A DNA stretch of 64,000 bases, taken from positions 124,001-188,000 of the forward strand of contig NZ_FORI01000008.1 in assembly GCF_900113965.1 (NCBI RefSeq), given 5' to 3'. The notes beneath the pieces were generated by a model, which saw only the letters and a program-made list of their open reading frames with translations, was not told the DNA's origin and made no database searches. The DNA is from Treponema bryantii. GTDB taxonomy: Bacteria; Spirochaetota; Spirochaetia; Treponematales; Treponemataceae. Each line of letters begins with the position of its first letter. Positions within the stretch are counted from its first letter, which is position 1. Below are positions 50,593-60,607 of the stretch, piece by piece. Made by a program: the position numbers and the translations under genes.

Positions 50593-51348
50593 TTAAAGAT
50601 TATTAAATCTTGATAAAAATGCCTTTGTTCGTTCTGCCTTTGGATTATTGATAAGCTGCATTGGCTCGCCTTCTTCCACAATAACTCCGCCATCCATAAA
50701 AATTATGTGGTTTGAAATATCGCGGGCAAAAGCCATTTCGTGAGTAACAACAACCATTGTCATTTTTTCTGATGCAAGTTCTTTGATTACTGCAAGAATT
50801 TCACCGGTAAGTTCCGGGTCAAGCGCTGAAGTTGGTTCATCAAAAAGAAGAACTTCCGGTTTAAGGGCAAGCGCACGGGCAATTGAAACACGCTGCTGCT
50901 GACCACCAGAAAGTTCACACGGATAAGCTTCTGCTTTTGCAGCAAGGCCCATGCGTTCAAGGAGATCCATTGCCATAGCTTCTGCTTCCTGCTTTGATTT
51001 TTTAAGAACACGAATCTGAGGTGCTGTAATATTTTTTAATACTGAATAATGAGGAAACAGGTTGAAATTCTGAAATACAAGTCCGCTTTTTAAAATGATA
51101 TCATGACGTGTTTTTTTGTCTGCATAAACACCGTTTTCTACAAGAGTCTTTCCACAGATTTTGATTGTTCCGTCTGTTACATTTTCAAGCTGAGAAATAC
51201 AGCGGAGCATTGTAGATTTTCCCGAACCGCTTGGACCGATAATACTCAATACCTCGCCCTTCTCTACAGAAAATGAGATTCCCTTTAAGATTTCAAGATT
51301 ATCATTAAAAGTCTTTCGCAAATTTTCAACTTTGATTATTTCTTCCAT
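50593..51348 (-). CDS. Polar amino-acid ABC transporter ATPase (GlnQ/HisP-type)
   Basis: A 251-residue ATPase: Walker [11 protein letters not shown]-loop [14 protein letters not shown], signature [15 protein letters not shown], Walker [15 protein letters not shown] and H-loop [10 protein letters not shown]. The [13 protein letters not shown] region is typical for the PAAT amino-acid family. It powers the permease encoded 95 nt upstream; the gap between them holds an R2 palindromic repeat. Confidence 0.92.
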   Translation of the reverse strand: MEEIIKVENLRKTFNDNLEILKGISFSVEKGEVLSIIGPSGSGKSTMLRCISQLENVTDGTIKICGKTLVENGVYADKKTRHDIILKSGLVFQNFNLFPHYSVLKNITAPQIRVLKKSKQEAEAMAMDLLERMGLAAKAEAYPCELSGGQQQRVSIARALALKPEVLLFDEPTSALDPELTGEILAVIKELASEKMTMVVVTHEMAFARDISNHIIFMDGGVIVEEGEPMQLINNPKAERTKAFLSRFNNL

Positions 51349-51369
51349 ATTTTCCTATTTTTATATAGA

Positions 51370-51430
51370 GATTGCTTCGCCTACGGCTCGCAATGACGTC
51401 ATTGCGAGGAGCGAAGCGACGTGGCAATCC
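51370..51430. repeat. R2 palindromic repeat in the amino-acid transporter operon
   Basis: A full unit with GATTGC/GCAATC ends and a perfect central palindrome CAATGACGTCATTG. It lies between permease and ATPase genes of one operon, where it could reduce or stabilise the downstream message. Confidence 0.88.
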
Positions 51431-51443
51431 ATTTTCAGTCAAC

Positions 51444-52121
51444 TTAACTATAATAACTCAATTTCTTTTCTAATCGCTGAAAGGCAATCGAAACTACCCA
51501 GTTCATCACAAAATAGAATACACCGGCAATAAACAACGGAACAAAAGAGAACATAGCACCCTGTCTTTCCTTTGCAACCATAAGAAGCTCAGAAACTCCA
51601 ATTACAGAAACAAGAGCGGTATCCTTTACAAGTGTGATTACCTCGTTTCCCATTGCAGGGACAATACGCTTAATTACCTGAGGCAATACAACTCTGAAAA
51701 AAGTCTGCGAAGGTGTGTATCCCAAAACCTTTGCCGCTTCGTACTGACCTCTAGGAATAGACTCAATTCCTCCGCGGTAGATTTCTGCAAAATACGCAGC
51801 GTAGTTTATTGAAAGCGCTACAATGGCAGCGGCAAAACGATTCCATCTGAAAGTAACGTCATAGCCACGTGAAATGAGCCAGCGTACAAAAAGGCCTGGT
51901 CCAAAATAAACGACCAGAAGCTGGAGCATAAGAGGAGTTCCACGGATGATTAACAAAAAAACATTTGTTGTTCCACTAAGCAGCTTGTGTCTGGACATTC
52001 TGCCCATAGCGATTGGTAAGGCAAGTGGGATAGAAAAGATTATTGTAAGAAAAAAAACTTCAAGCGATGTAACAGAACCGTTAAGCATCGCATGAAGCAT
52101 TTTGATATATCTGTCAGACAT
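51444..52121 (-). CDS. Polar amino-acid ABC transporter permease (HisM/GlnP-type)
   Basis: A 225-residue permease with about five membrane helices and the family EAA loop GQYEAAKVLGYTPSQTFFRV. The ATG overlaps the binding-protein stop by one base (TAATG), so the two are coupled. Single permease genes of this type form homodimers. Confidence 0.92.
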   Translation of the reverse strand: MSDRYIKMLHAMLNGSVTSLEVFFLTIIFSIPLALPIAMGRMSRHKLLSGTTNVFLLIIRGTPLMLQLLVVYFGPGLFVRWLISRGYDVTFRWNRFAAAIVALSINYAAYFAEIYRGGIESIPRGQYEAAKVLGYTPSQTFFRVVLPQVIKRIVPAMGNEVITLVKDTALVSVIGVSELLMVAKERQGAMFSFVPLFIAGVFYFVMNWVVSIAFQRLEKKLSYYS

Positions 52122-52927
52122 TATTTAATAGTAGAAATATCGCGGCCAAACCACTTCTGGCTGATTGCTGTTACAGTTCCATCAGCCTGCATTTCTTTGA
52201 GAATTGCCCATACTGCATCACGCAATTCTGGTTCATTCTTTCTGAAGCCGATTCCGTAACCTTCGTTAGCAAGTGATTCGTTGATTACTCTAAAAGGCTT
52301 TTTTGTCTGAGCGATAGAATAGTTAGCAACAACACTGTCCATTACAACACCATCAAGACCACCAATATCAAGGTCGTTCAAGGCTGTAATATTATCTTTG
52401 AACATAATGATTTTTGAAATTGATGAAGCAAATGCTGCATTATCATCAACAGCTTCCTGTGCACTTGAACCGCTCTGAATACCAACGATTTTTCCTGTCA
52501 TTCCGGCAAGAGAAGTAATTCCGCTGTCTTCGCGAACTACAAGTACCTGATCATTATTCAAATAAGCCTCTGTAAATGAAAGAGCCTTTCTTCTGTCATC
52601 TGTGATTGTAAAACCATTCCAGATACAGTCAATTTTTCCTGTTTCAAGTTCCATTTCCTTTGCATCCCAGTCAATTGGCTGAGCACGGAAATCAACACCA
52701 AGTCGTTTTGCAACTTCTTTTGCAAGGTCAATATCATAACCTACAATTTCGTTATCTTCACTTCTGAAACCAAGTGGAGGAAATGAATCATCAAGACCAA
52801 GTACAAAAGTACCGCGAGCCTTGAGTGCTTCAACAGCATCTCCGCCTGCCTTTTTATCAGTTTTCTTACAACCTGTAACTGCAATAAGTGCTCCAAGCAT
52901 AAGAGCAGCTGCAATAAGTTTTTTCAT
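52121..52927 (-). CDS. Polar amino-acid ABC transporter solute-binding lipoprotein
   Basis: A 268-residue SBP_bac_3 protein. Lipobox AVTGC (Cys20), then GTFVLGLDDSFPPLGFRSED and GYDIDLAKEVAKRLGVDF, the standard amino-acid-binding opening, with MELETGKIDCIWNGFTITDDR. The ATG at 52927 has AAGGAG upstream, 4 nt after the argH stop. Being directly behind argH suggests arginine, ornithine or a related amino acid as ligand, which is inference. Confidence 0.9.
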   Translation of the reverse strand: MKKLIAAALMLGALIAVTGCKKTDKKAGGDAVEALKARGTFVLGLDDSFPPLGFRSEDNEIVGYDIDLAKEVAKRLGVDFRAQPIDWDAKEMELETGKIDCIWNGFTITDDRRKALSFTEAYLNNDQVLVVREDSGITSLAGMTGKIVGIQSGSSAQEAVDDNAAFASSISKIIMFKDNITALNDLDIGGLDGVVMDSVVANYSIAQTKKPFRVINESLANEGYGIGFRKNEPELRDAVWAILKEMQADGTVTAISQKWFGRDISTIK

Positions 52928-52931
52928 AGTC

Positions 52932-54356
52932 TTACTCCTTAATATCATTATCCTTAATAAATTTCATAAGTTTATCTATCTGCTTCTGAACCTCAGATGG
53001 GGCTGGTCCGCCGATAGTTTTTCTGATTTCTACACACTTTGCAGGTGTAATCAGTTCAAAAATATCCTTTTCGAAAAGCGGTGAGGCTTTTTCGTACTCA
53101 GCAAAATCAAGTTCTTCGAGCAGGCAGTTTTTCTCAATTGCAATGCGTACAAGACCTGCAGAAACTCCATGTGCTGTACGGAATGGAAGCCCCTTACGAA
53201 CAAGGTAGTCTGCAATATCAGTTGCATTAAGATAGCCACCGTCACAGCTTTTTGTCATGATATCCTTATTCCATTTTGCGGTACGAACCATTTCTGCAAA
53301 AATGCGTACACTTGAAATAACTGTATCATAAGCTTCAAAGAAGCTTGATTTATCTTCCTGCATATCGCGGTCATAAGCAAGAGGAAGTCCCTTCATCATT
53401 GTAAAGAGAGCAACCATATCACCATAAACACGGCCGGTTTTTCCACGGATAAGTTCTGCAAAATCAGGATTCTTCTTTTGCGGCATAATTGAACTTCCGG
53501 TACTCCACTTTTCACTAAGATCAATAAAGCTGAATTCTGTTGTTGACCACAAAACAATTTCTTCACAGGCACGAGAAAGATGCATCTGTAAAATAGAAAG
53601 ATCAGAGGCAACTTCAAGGTAATAGTCGCGGTCTGAAACTGAATCAAGGGAGTTATCAGTTACTCCACCAAAACCAAGAAGTTCTGCTTCGTAGGCACGG
53701 TCAAGCGGAAGACCACTTCCGGCAAGAGCACACGAACCAATTGGTGAAAGGTCTGCTCTTTTTGCGGCATCTCCAAGGCGTGTAAAATCACGGCTGAACA
53801 TCCAGGCCCAGGCACAAACATGATGTGCAAGAGTTACAGGCTGAGCGTGCTGCATATGAGTAAAGCCTGGAATAAGTACATCTTTATTTTCAGTTGCAAT
53901 ATTTGTAAGGACTGAAATAAGATTAAGAACTTCTTTCTGAAGGTCTTTAATCTGTGAACGAAGATAAAGCTTTTCGTCCAGAGCAATCTGGTCATTACGG
54001 CTTCGGCCTGTATGAACCTTTTTTCCAGCCTCACCAATTCTGTCTGTGAGGGTTGCTTCAACAAAAGAATGGATATCTTCTGCAGAAAGATCTACCTTAA
54101 GCTTGTCTGCCTGTAAATCATCTTTTATTGAATTAAGTCCATCTATAATCTGATTTTTTTCATCTTCAGAAATAAGGCCTGTTTTACAGAGCATTTTTGC
54201 ATGAGCAATGCTTCCATCAATATCAACAAAAGCCATTCTCATATCATCATTTATGGAAGTTTCAAACTTAACAGCGTCTGCATCTGGACCTTCCTTAAAA
54301 CGTCCGTGCCACAAAGCTGCGTGATTGTCGTTAGTAATTGTACCGTGCTTTGACAT
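52932..54356 (-). CDS. argH: Argininosuccinate lyase
   Basis: A 474-residue fumarase/aspartase-superfamily enzyme splitting argininosuccinate into arginine and fumarate. Conserved blocks: WHGRFKEGPDADAVKFETSI, HTGRSRNDQIALD, PGFTHMQHAQPVTLAHHV and the signature loop TGSSIMPQKKNPDFAELIRG with the catalytic Ser. Length and order are normal. It leads an operon with a complete amino-acid importer. argG is not in the window. Confidence 0.95.
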   Translation of the reverse strand: MSKHGTITNDNHAALWHGRFKEGPDADAVKFETSINDDMRMAFVDIDGSIAHAKMLCKTGLISEDEKNQIIDGLNSIKDDLQADKLKVDLSAEDIHSFVEATLTDRIGEAGKKVHTGRSRNDQIALDEKLYLRSQIKDLQKEVLNLISVLTNIATENKDVLIPGFTHMQHAQPVTLAHHVCAWAWMFSRDFTRLGDAAKRADLSPIGSCALAGSGLPLDRAYEAELLGFGGVTDNSLDSVSDRDYYLEVASDLSILQMHLSRACEEIVLWSTTEFSFIDLSEKWSTGSSIMPQKKNPDFAELIRGKTGRVYGDMVALFTMMKGLPLAYDRDMQEDKSSFFEAYDTVISSVRIFAEMVRTAKWNKDIMTKSCDGGYLNATDIADYLVRKGLPFRTAHGVSAGLVRIAIEKNCLLEELDFAEYEKASPLFEKDIFELITPAKCVEIRKTIGGPAPSEVQKQIDKLMKFIKDNDIKE

Positions 54357-54409
54357 AATTTTATTATATAAAAATCTAGTCTTAATTTCAATTCAGAATA
54401 AAACGTATA

Positions 54410-54443
54410 AAAAAAGGCGGGTGCCGTTAGACACTCGCCTTTA
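54410..54443 (-). terminator. Terminator of the 54-64 kb transporter locus
   Basis: GGCGAGTG pairs with CACCCGCC (one mismatch) and is followed by TTTTTTT on the minus strand, 30 nt after the solute-binding protein stop. Confidence 0.75.
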
Positions 54444-54473
54444 TTAATTACCTGATGTTCATTTTACAAATTA

Positions 54474-55883
54474 TTATTTGTTGATGTCATCAAGGTAAGA
54501 CTGAAGTTCGTTTCTGATTCCTTCAAGTGACTGCTGTGGAGCAACCTGAGTACCAGCATACCAGTCCCAAGAAATTCTTGAGTAGTTGTTGTTGAAGTTA
54601 GGGAGAAGCCACTCAATGAATCCGATGTTGTTGTCTCTCATCATCTGCATTGTTTCATCAACAGCGCGTGAATCGCGGAAGTTAGTATAGTAGCTTTCCT
54701 TCCAAGCTTCTGGATCATCATAACCTGGTACAGGATCTGTCCAGAGGTCATAGATTTTCATGATCTTGTTAATCTTATCCTGTGAGTAGAATGCAGGGAT
54801 AACGTTCATGTTGTCTGTATTTGTTGTGAATGCTTTTCCTGGTTCTTTTGATGGCCAGCAAACCATACCCCAGTCATCCTTCATATCCTGAAGCATACCG
54901 TTAGCATTTGAATCGTACTGCTGGTTGTCATAGAAAGCAGCCTTTCCGTTCATGAAGTCAGACTTGAAGTAGTCCCAGTTAGCACCTTCACCCTGTGGAA
55001 TCTGATACTTAGAGAACAAATCACGAGCAAAGTTCAAAGACTCGATGAGTTTTGGATCATCAAAGTTCAACTGATATTTTCCGTTTGAATCAACTGTTAC
55101 AAGTGATGTTCCGTTACCCAAAAGTGCTGGGATAAGAGTTTCAGAGTTGAAACCTGCAAGACCATACTGGTCAATTACACCATCGTTGTCTGTATCTTTT
55201 GTAAGGTTAGCGAGCATTTCTTCGAATGTAGCCCATGACCATTTTCCATCTCTCTGGAGATTGTATGGTTCGTCTGGATCATATCCGTTTTCTTTAAGAA
55301 TTCTCTTGTTGAAGTAGATACAAGCACGTGGTTCTGGATCGCTAGCAGCGAATGTATATCCAGGAATTACGTTGTTAACAGCCTTGTTCCATTTCTTATC
55401 TGTCCAGTCAATTCCTGGAACTTTAGAAACATCTGCCCAAAGGCCCTGTGTATAACCAGGAATAGCAGAACGTCCATCAATAATGAAGATACGTGCATCA
55501 TCAGCACCTGTAATACAGTAGTTAGCTACTTCTGTTGGGTGTTCACTCCAACCATCACCACGCTGTACACACTTGAAGTTATAAGTCTCTTCAAGATATG
55601 TGCGGTATGCAAGCTGATCTTCCTGTGCTTTATTAGCAGGAGCTGGAGTTTCTGTACCAGACCACCAGTCAAAAACAACTACTTCAAGACCACCAAAGTC
55701 ATAAGCCTTCTTAGTTGCAGGGTCTTTCTGAACCTTAAGTTTTGAATAATCACCATTAGCAGCTGCTTCAAGAGCGGCTTTAGATGATCCACCTTTTTTT
55801 GCTGATGATCCACCAGCTTTGTTACATCCAGTAAGTGCAAGAGCGAGCACTGCTGAAGCTGCAACGATAGCAATCTTTTTCAT
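54474..55883 (-). CDS. Carbohydrate ABC transporter solute-binding lipoprotein
   Basis: A 469-residue family-1 sugar-binding protein. Lipobox ALTGC (Cys20) and a Gly/Ser/Lys linker precede the mature lobes. Asp-rich NLTKDTDNDGVIDQYGLAG looks like a calcium-type loop, frequent in this group. Aromatic residues are abundant near the C terminus (ISWDWYAGTQ), fitting sugar stacking. It is the last gene of the locus with two permease pairs and the NHL/TPR, YIP1 and DUF5696-like proteins. Confidence 0.87.
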   Translation of the reverse strand: MKKIAIVAASAVLALALTGCNKAGGSSAKKGGSSKAALEAAANGDYSKLKVQKDPATKKAYDFGGLEVVVFDWWSGTETPAPANKAQEDQLAYRTYLEETYNFKCVQRGDGWSEHPTEVANYCITGADDARIFIIDGRSAIPGYTQGLWADVSKVPGIDWTDKKWNKAVNNVIPGYTFAASDPEPRACIYFNKRILKENGYDPDEPYNLQRDGKWSWATFEEMLANLTKDTDNDGVIDQYGLAGFNSETLIPALLGNGTSLVTVDSNGKYQLNFDDPKLIESLNFARDLFSKYQIPQGEGANWDYFKSDFMNGKAAFYDNQQYDSNANGMLQDMKDDWGMVCWPSKEPGKAFTTNTDNMNVIPAFYSQDKINKIMKIYDLWTDPVPGYDDPEAWKESYYTNFRDSRAVDETMQMMRDNNIGFIEWLLPNFNNNYSRISWDWYAGTQVAPQQSLEGIRNELQSYLDDINK

Positions 55884-56005
55884 AATTTATACTCCTTTTT
55901 TTTATGCCGTAAACCAGCAATATTGCCTATTTACGTAAATTATAACACCACTTTTCAGAAATTGTATACGAAATTTCACCTAGGTTTATGGTGATTCGCT
56001 TTTGG

Positions 56006-57022
56006 TTACATCTTAACACCAGTACTTGCCAAACTTTCTACGAACATTCTCTGACAGAAGATGTAAAGAATGATTACAGGGAAAATTGACATTAATGTTG
56101 CTGTTGAAAGAATTGCATTTGCATAACCAGTTGGAACAATCGCAGTACCACCATTAAGCTGTGCAAGATAACCACCAAGTTTTTCAACTACGTTACCAAG
56201 GTTTCCAGCAAGAAGCTTGATTTTTCCCAAGAACATATTTGAATAGAAACCATCTGTCCACTGCCATACAAATGAGAAGAGGAAGCATGATGTAATGATT
56301 GGTTTTGCACCAGGTACCATAATTCTTACAAAGGTTTTAAGCGGGCCACAACCGTCTACATAAGCAGCCTCTTCAAGTTCAAATGGGAAGCCCATAAAGA
56401 ACTGGCGGATCATAAAAATGTAAAGTCCATTTTTAAGTCCCTGACAGGTCAAACACATCATAAGATATGGAAGCATATTACCGCGAAGGTTTATTGTTTT
56501 TCCAAAAAAGTTGAAATATCTGAAACTCAAAAACAATGAAGTTTGAATTGTCTGTGGTGGAATAACAATAATAAGGATTACACAGAAAAACCAGAATCTC
56601 TTAAGCGGGAACTGGAAGCGTGAGAATCCATAACCAACAATACTACACATTGCAACTTCAATTACAGAAACAAGCAGAGAAACCCAGATTGTATTAAACA
56701 AAGTTGTCTTATATTCAAGAAGAATGCTGGCAATCTTCCAGTTTGCAAGTGTAAAATGCTTTGGAATAAGTATGATTGTTGTATCATACAAATCTCTTTC
56801 AGACATAAAGCTTACTGAAATCTTATTCAAAATTGGCTGTATAATCATAAAGCACATTCCGAACAAGAGGATAAATCTGAAGAATGAAAGAAGATATTTC
56901 TTTATAGTCTCTTTAAGAAGAATGCCGTCTGAAGCTTCATTTCGTTCCCAGAAGTTTGCACGTCTTGCGGCAAGTTCAGCTTTCTTTGAAGCCTTTTGTA
57001 CTTTCTTTTCATCTTTAGTCAT
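56006..57022 (-). CDS. Carbohydrate ABC transporter permease (MalG-type)
   Basis: A 338-residue permease. About 60 residues of charged cytoplasmic N terminus (KKVQKASKKAELAARRANF) precede the first helix, longer than usual. EAA loop FELEEAAYVDGCGPLKTFVR. The ATG at 57022 overlaps the end of the partner permease by 8 nt and follows GGTGGTG. It pairs with the product of the next gene. Confidence 0.87.
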   Translation of the reverse strand: MTKDEKKVQKASKKAELAARRANFWERNEASDGILLKETIKKYLLSFFRFILLFGMCFMIIQPILNKISVSFMSERDLYDTTIILIPKHFTLANWKIASILLEYKTTLFNTIWVSLLVSVIEVAMCSIVGYGFSRFQFPLKRFWFFCVILIIVIPPQTIQTSLFLSFRYFNFFGKTINLRGNMLPYLMMCLTCQGLKNGLYIFMIRQFFMGFPFELEEAAYVDGCGPLKTFVRIMVPGAKPIITSCFLFSFVWQWTDGFYSNMFLGKIKLLAGNLGNVVEKLGGYLAQLNGGTAIVPTGYANAILSTATLMSIFPVIILYIFCQRMFVESLASTGVKM

Positions 57023-57926
57023 AGTTATACACCACCTTTGAAATAATAAATGAAGAAATACCAATCAGGAGCATACAGATAACAAAGTATGACCAGGCCA
57101 TAGCCGCACTAAAGCCGTATTCCATAAGCTGCATGTTATCATTGATTTTGGTCATAATTTCATTATCAGTCTTCATAAAGAAGTCTACAATTGTATAAAT
57201 CCAGCAAACAGGAAGCAAAGGACTTACCATAGGAATTGTGATTTTACACATGCTTTCCCAGGCAGTACATCCTTCCATCTGAGCAGCTTCATACATACTT
57301 GGAGAAATATTCTGCAAACCAGAAAGGAAGATGATAATCTGAATACCAGATGCCATTGCAACATCATAAATAGAATCAATGATCTCAAATACCTTTTTAA
57401 AGGTTTTACCACTAATTCCGCTTAAACCCTCACTTGATGAAACAAGAATTCGTTCCAGTACATCTGTAATACTGTTTACATTACCTGCTTCTTCAATAGA
57501 GTTTTTAATCTGTGTCATAAGAGCATTGTTAGTTTCAAGTCCAAGAAGTACTCCCGAAGAAAGAATTACTGCAAGGAAGAAGATTGAACGTGCAAGTGTT
57601 CTACCCTTAAATTTCTGATTAAGCAGAAGTGCAACAAAGAAGCTGAATACTACAGTAGCAATTGAACGGTAAATCATATTACCAATTCCTTCTACGAGCA
57701 TTCTGTTAAACTCAGAGTCTACAAGGAAGGCTCTCTTAAAGTTTGCAAAATGATTGTTCTCAAGAGAGAAGCCCTGTGTAGAAATGTTTACCTGCGAAAG
57801 CGCCATCTGCAAAGAACCAAACAGCGGCTTTACCATCAGGAAAATAAAACCGATTATAAACGGCAATATAAAAAGATATCCGTAAAGAGCTCTGCGACCC
57901 ATCAGCCCTATTTTTCGTTTTTTCAT
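57015..57926 (-). CDS. Carbohydrate ABC transporter permease (MalF-type)
   Basis: A 303-residue permease with the opening MKKRKIGLMGRRALYGYLFI and about six helices. Between two helices (~120-190) it has an extended hydrophilic loop (TQIKNSIEEAGNVNSITDVL and onwards), reminiscent of MalF-type periplasmic loops though smaller. EAA loop SMYEAAQMEGCTAWESMCKI has Glu-Gly where Asp-Gly is usual. GGAGG precedes the ATG, which lies one base after the stop of the DUF5696-like gene. Confidence 0.87.
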   Translation of the reverse strand: MKKRKIGLMGRRALYGYLFILPFIIGFIFLMVKPLFGSLQMALSQVNISTQGFSLENNHFANFKRAFLVDSEFNRMLVEGIGNMIYRSIATVVFSFFVALLLNQKFKGRTLARSIFFLAVILSSGVLLGLETNNALMTQIKNSIEEAGNVNSITDVLERILVSSSEGLSGISGKTFKKVFEIIDSIYDVAMASGIQIIIFLSGLQNISPSMYEAAQMEGCTAWESMCKITIPMVSPLLPVCWIYTIVDFFMKTDNEIMTKINDNMQLMEYGFSAAMAWSYFVICMLLIGISSFIISKVVYNYD

Positions 57927-57927
57927 T

Positions 57928-60591
57928 TTAGTCCTCCACCGCAAAAACTCTATAGTCTCTTTCAGGAATATGCTGTCTTGTAGAAGTCCAGAAATCTGAA
58001 TAACCAAAGTTTACGTATACAACATAACCATTATCAAAGGTTGTTTTTGTAACCTGTTCAGAAACATATTCATGATCAACAATCAGGCAGTTTGCAACTG
58101 CGGCCAATTCTTTATTATATCTGTTGTAAGAATCTTCAAGTTCATCTTTCCAGGAATCAAAACAGCTTGAATAATATTCTGTGTAATTTGTATCCTGTAA
58201 TTTCTTTGGAGAAGCCTGCATAAACGAATAATAAAGTCCTGCACCAGTTTCTGCAGATTCAAGAATAAGCTGGTCTTTTTCATAACCAAGATTGATAGGT
58301 GAACCTGCATAGTTTTTATAACCATGCAATGCAATCTGATAGAATGGAACATTCTTATCAACAATTGCGTAATCGTTTCCGTGAAGTTCCATGTTTGTAA
58401 TGAAATCAACATAATTAAGGGTATAATCGTTACCGGCATTTACCATAACGCCAAGCCCCTTATCATTTGCATCCTTCATCTTATCCTGCTGAGCCTGTCT
58501 TGCAGACGCGCGGGTTGTTACATGCTTTTCATTAAAGTCTGATGAAAGAGTTTTTCCGTTATCACTATATGAAATACCATCAAGACCAAGTTTAGAAGCG
58601 CTCTTTGTTAGTACATCTGCACACTTATCGCGCAAAGCCTGGCGCAAAAGATAATAGTTATCTCTACCATCATCTTTACCATACCAGATGGTTGAGTATT
58701 CACTAAGCTTACAAAGTTCATCACTTACAAAGCGTGCTGCATCTCTATATTTGAAGAAGCCCTTGAACAAGCCAGTTCTGTACTGTGTCTGAACTGAACC
58801 GTCAAGATAAAGCTTTGCAGAAGAATCTTCTGTAGACTTTACAAGCTTTTTAAATCCACCCTTTCCACCAAGGCTCTTAATAAAGCGCACTTTATTGAGC
58901 ATTGTTGAACGAATACCTTCATTGATAAAGCCTGAAAGTTTGTAGCTGACATTATTCAGTTTCATTTCATCAATCTGCTCAATAATATCTGCTGCTTCCT
59001 TATAAGTTGTAAGTGCATAAGGCTTTGTCTTTGGCATTCCCAAAACCTGCTGTTTCTTTTCAACAGCACCAATAAGTTCTACTGCAAGTGGAATATCCTT
59101 GTTCTGTGTCTTTTTAGCACCGGCAAACAGATAATTTCTGTATTCCTTAGCCATATCAACATAAGAAGGAGCTTCAACAAATACGAAAGACTGTTTAATC
59201 ACTTCTCCCTTTGGAAGTGCATTTTCATAAATATACTGCTTACTTGTAGTACGTGCAGAAACATCAAACTCTTCGCTGTGAAGCATTTTATAGTCAAAGC
59301 GAGCATAGTTGTAACTTCCAAGTTTTCCTGCAATTTCTGCAGTTACACCGGCATATTCTGCACCAGAATTAATAATAGAAATAAATCCAGAATCTCCATT
59401 TGCAATTCCAAATACTGGATATGTTGCACGGGTTTCGGTAACAATAGCCTTACGGTCCATTGCATAATCCCAACCATAGCAGTCTGCATAATATGTGTTC
59501 TGTCTTGTTTTACCGTTATTGAAGTTGATTAAGCTTCCGCCTCCATCTGGAACGAGGATGAAGCCTGTATCGGTATTGCTTCCAGCTCCAAAATATGGAA
59601 GAACAGAAACCTGTGTAAGAGGATACTTCAAGCGGTAAGAAATCTCATCAAAAGGAATTTCTACGCTAAAGCCTTTGTCGTCAAGTTTGTAAATAACAGA
59701 AAGGCTGAAAGCTGGAACTTCCTTAATATTTGTTTCTTTATAAAGTTCCTTGTTTTCAAGGTAATCCTCATAAGTAAAGCCCTGTTTTGCAAAAAGAACT
59801 TCCATCTGTTCCTTAATGTGGTTCTGCAAAGTTTCAAATACAAGGTACAGTGGCTCTTCTTCAATTTTTGGATACTTTGCAATCATTGCATCACGTTCAT
59901 CACCCTTAAGACTGCTCATTGTATATTTGTGATAAGAACGCTCAAGTGCACGAGTATCTGTTTTAGAAAGACCCTCTTCCCACTTTTCAAGATCTGACTG
60001 ATAAAGAATAAGAGGGAAAATATATTCACGATCCATCTGACCAATTGTATAGTCTACACGGATTTCCTGACCATTCTTTGAAACTGTATAAAACTTACGC
60101 TCTACACTGTTAGAGAAAATATCATAAACTTCATCTGTACCGTTCTGAGTAGAATACTTTACAAGCAATGGAGAACGCATATTGTTCTTTTCGCTTGGAA
60201 GAGCAATTTTATCTGACTGAACAGCTGGTGGGTTTGAATACCATACATGGCCATTCTTTTTCTGAGTAACAGTAAACTGTGTAGTTCTTGAATCAAGTTC
60301 AAACTTAATATTGTTATTCTCAAGAATATAAGTTTCTGGCTGCTGTTCTTCATTGTACTCATAATATTCCAATGGAGGCTGTACTGCCTGTGCAACCATA
60401 ACAAGGCGAATAACTATATATGTAATAAAACCAAGAATAGCTAAAGTGAATCCAAAGCCAACCCAGAATTTTGGTGTAGGTTTATGGAATTCAAAAGTCT
60501 TTGTCTTCATTGGTTTTGGAGGTCCAATATACCAGTCTGGATATTTAGATCTCTTTGCTTTTTTTGCTTTCTTTTCTTTTTCGTCTTTCAT
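57928..60591 (-). CDS. Large membrane-anchored envelope protein (DUF5696-like)
   Basis: An 887-residue protein: Lys-rich cytoplasmic start (MKDEKEKKAKKAKRSKYP), one membrane helix (~45-68, WVGFGFTLAILGFITYIVI), then a very large extracytoplasmic region. The first part is beta-rich (FELDSRTTQFTVTQKKNGHVWYSNPPA); the C-terminal half looks barrel-like (YLDGSVQTQYRTG, KLGLDGISYSDNGKTLSS, GVMVNAGNDYTLNYVDFITN) and could be a TIM-barrel of the glycoside-hydrolase kind. I match it to DUF5696 from memory, a family found beside YIP1 proteins and sugar permeases. Function is unknown. It is embedded between permeases and YIP1 with spacings of 1 and 16 nt or so. Confidence 0.65.
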   Translation of the reverse strand: MKDEKEKKAKKAKRSKYPDWYIGPPKPMKTKTFEFHKPTPKFWVGFGFTLAILGFITYIVIRLVMVAQAVQPPLEYYEYNEEQQPETYILENNNIKFELDSRTTQFTVTQKKNGHVWYSNPPAVQSDKIALPSEKNNMRSPLLVKYSTQNGTDEVYDIFSNSVERKFYTVSKNGQEIRVDYTIGQMDREYIFPLILYQSDLEKWEEGLSKTDTRALERSYHKYTMSSLKGDERDAMIAKYPKIEEEPLYLVFETLQNHIKEQMEVLFAKQGFTYEDYLENKELYKETNIKEVPAFSLSVIYKLDDKGFSVEIPFDEISYRLKYPLTQVSVLPYFGAGSNTDTGFILVPDGGGSLINFNNGKTRQNTYYADCYGWDYAMDRKAIVTETRATYPVFGIANGDSGFISIINSGAEYAGVTAEIAGKLGSYNYARFDYKMLHSEEFDVSARTTSKQYIYENALPKGEVIKQSFVFVEAPSYVDMAKEYRNYLFAGAKKTQNKDIPLAVELIGAVEKKQQVLGMPKTKPYALTTYKEAADIIEQIDEMKLNNVSYKLSGFINEGIRSTMLNKVRFIKSLGGKGGFKKLVKSTEDSSAKLYLDGSVQTQYRTGLFKGFFKYRDAARFVSDELCKLSEYSTIWYGKDDGRDNYYLLRQALRDKCADVLTKSASKLGLDGISYSDNGKTLSSDFNEKHVTTRASARQAQQDKMKDANDKGLGVMVNAGNDYTLNYVDFITNMELHGNDYAIVDKNVPFYQIALHGYKNYAGSPINLGYEKDQLILESAETGAGLYYSFMQASPKKLQDTNYTEYYSSCFDSWKDELEDSYNRYNKELAAVANCLIVDHEYVSEQVTKTTFDNGYVVYVNFGYSDFWTSTRQHIPERDYRVFAVED

Positions 60592-60607
60592 AAATATCCT
60601 TCCTTCG

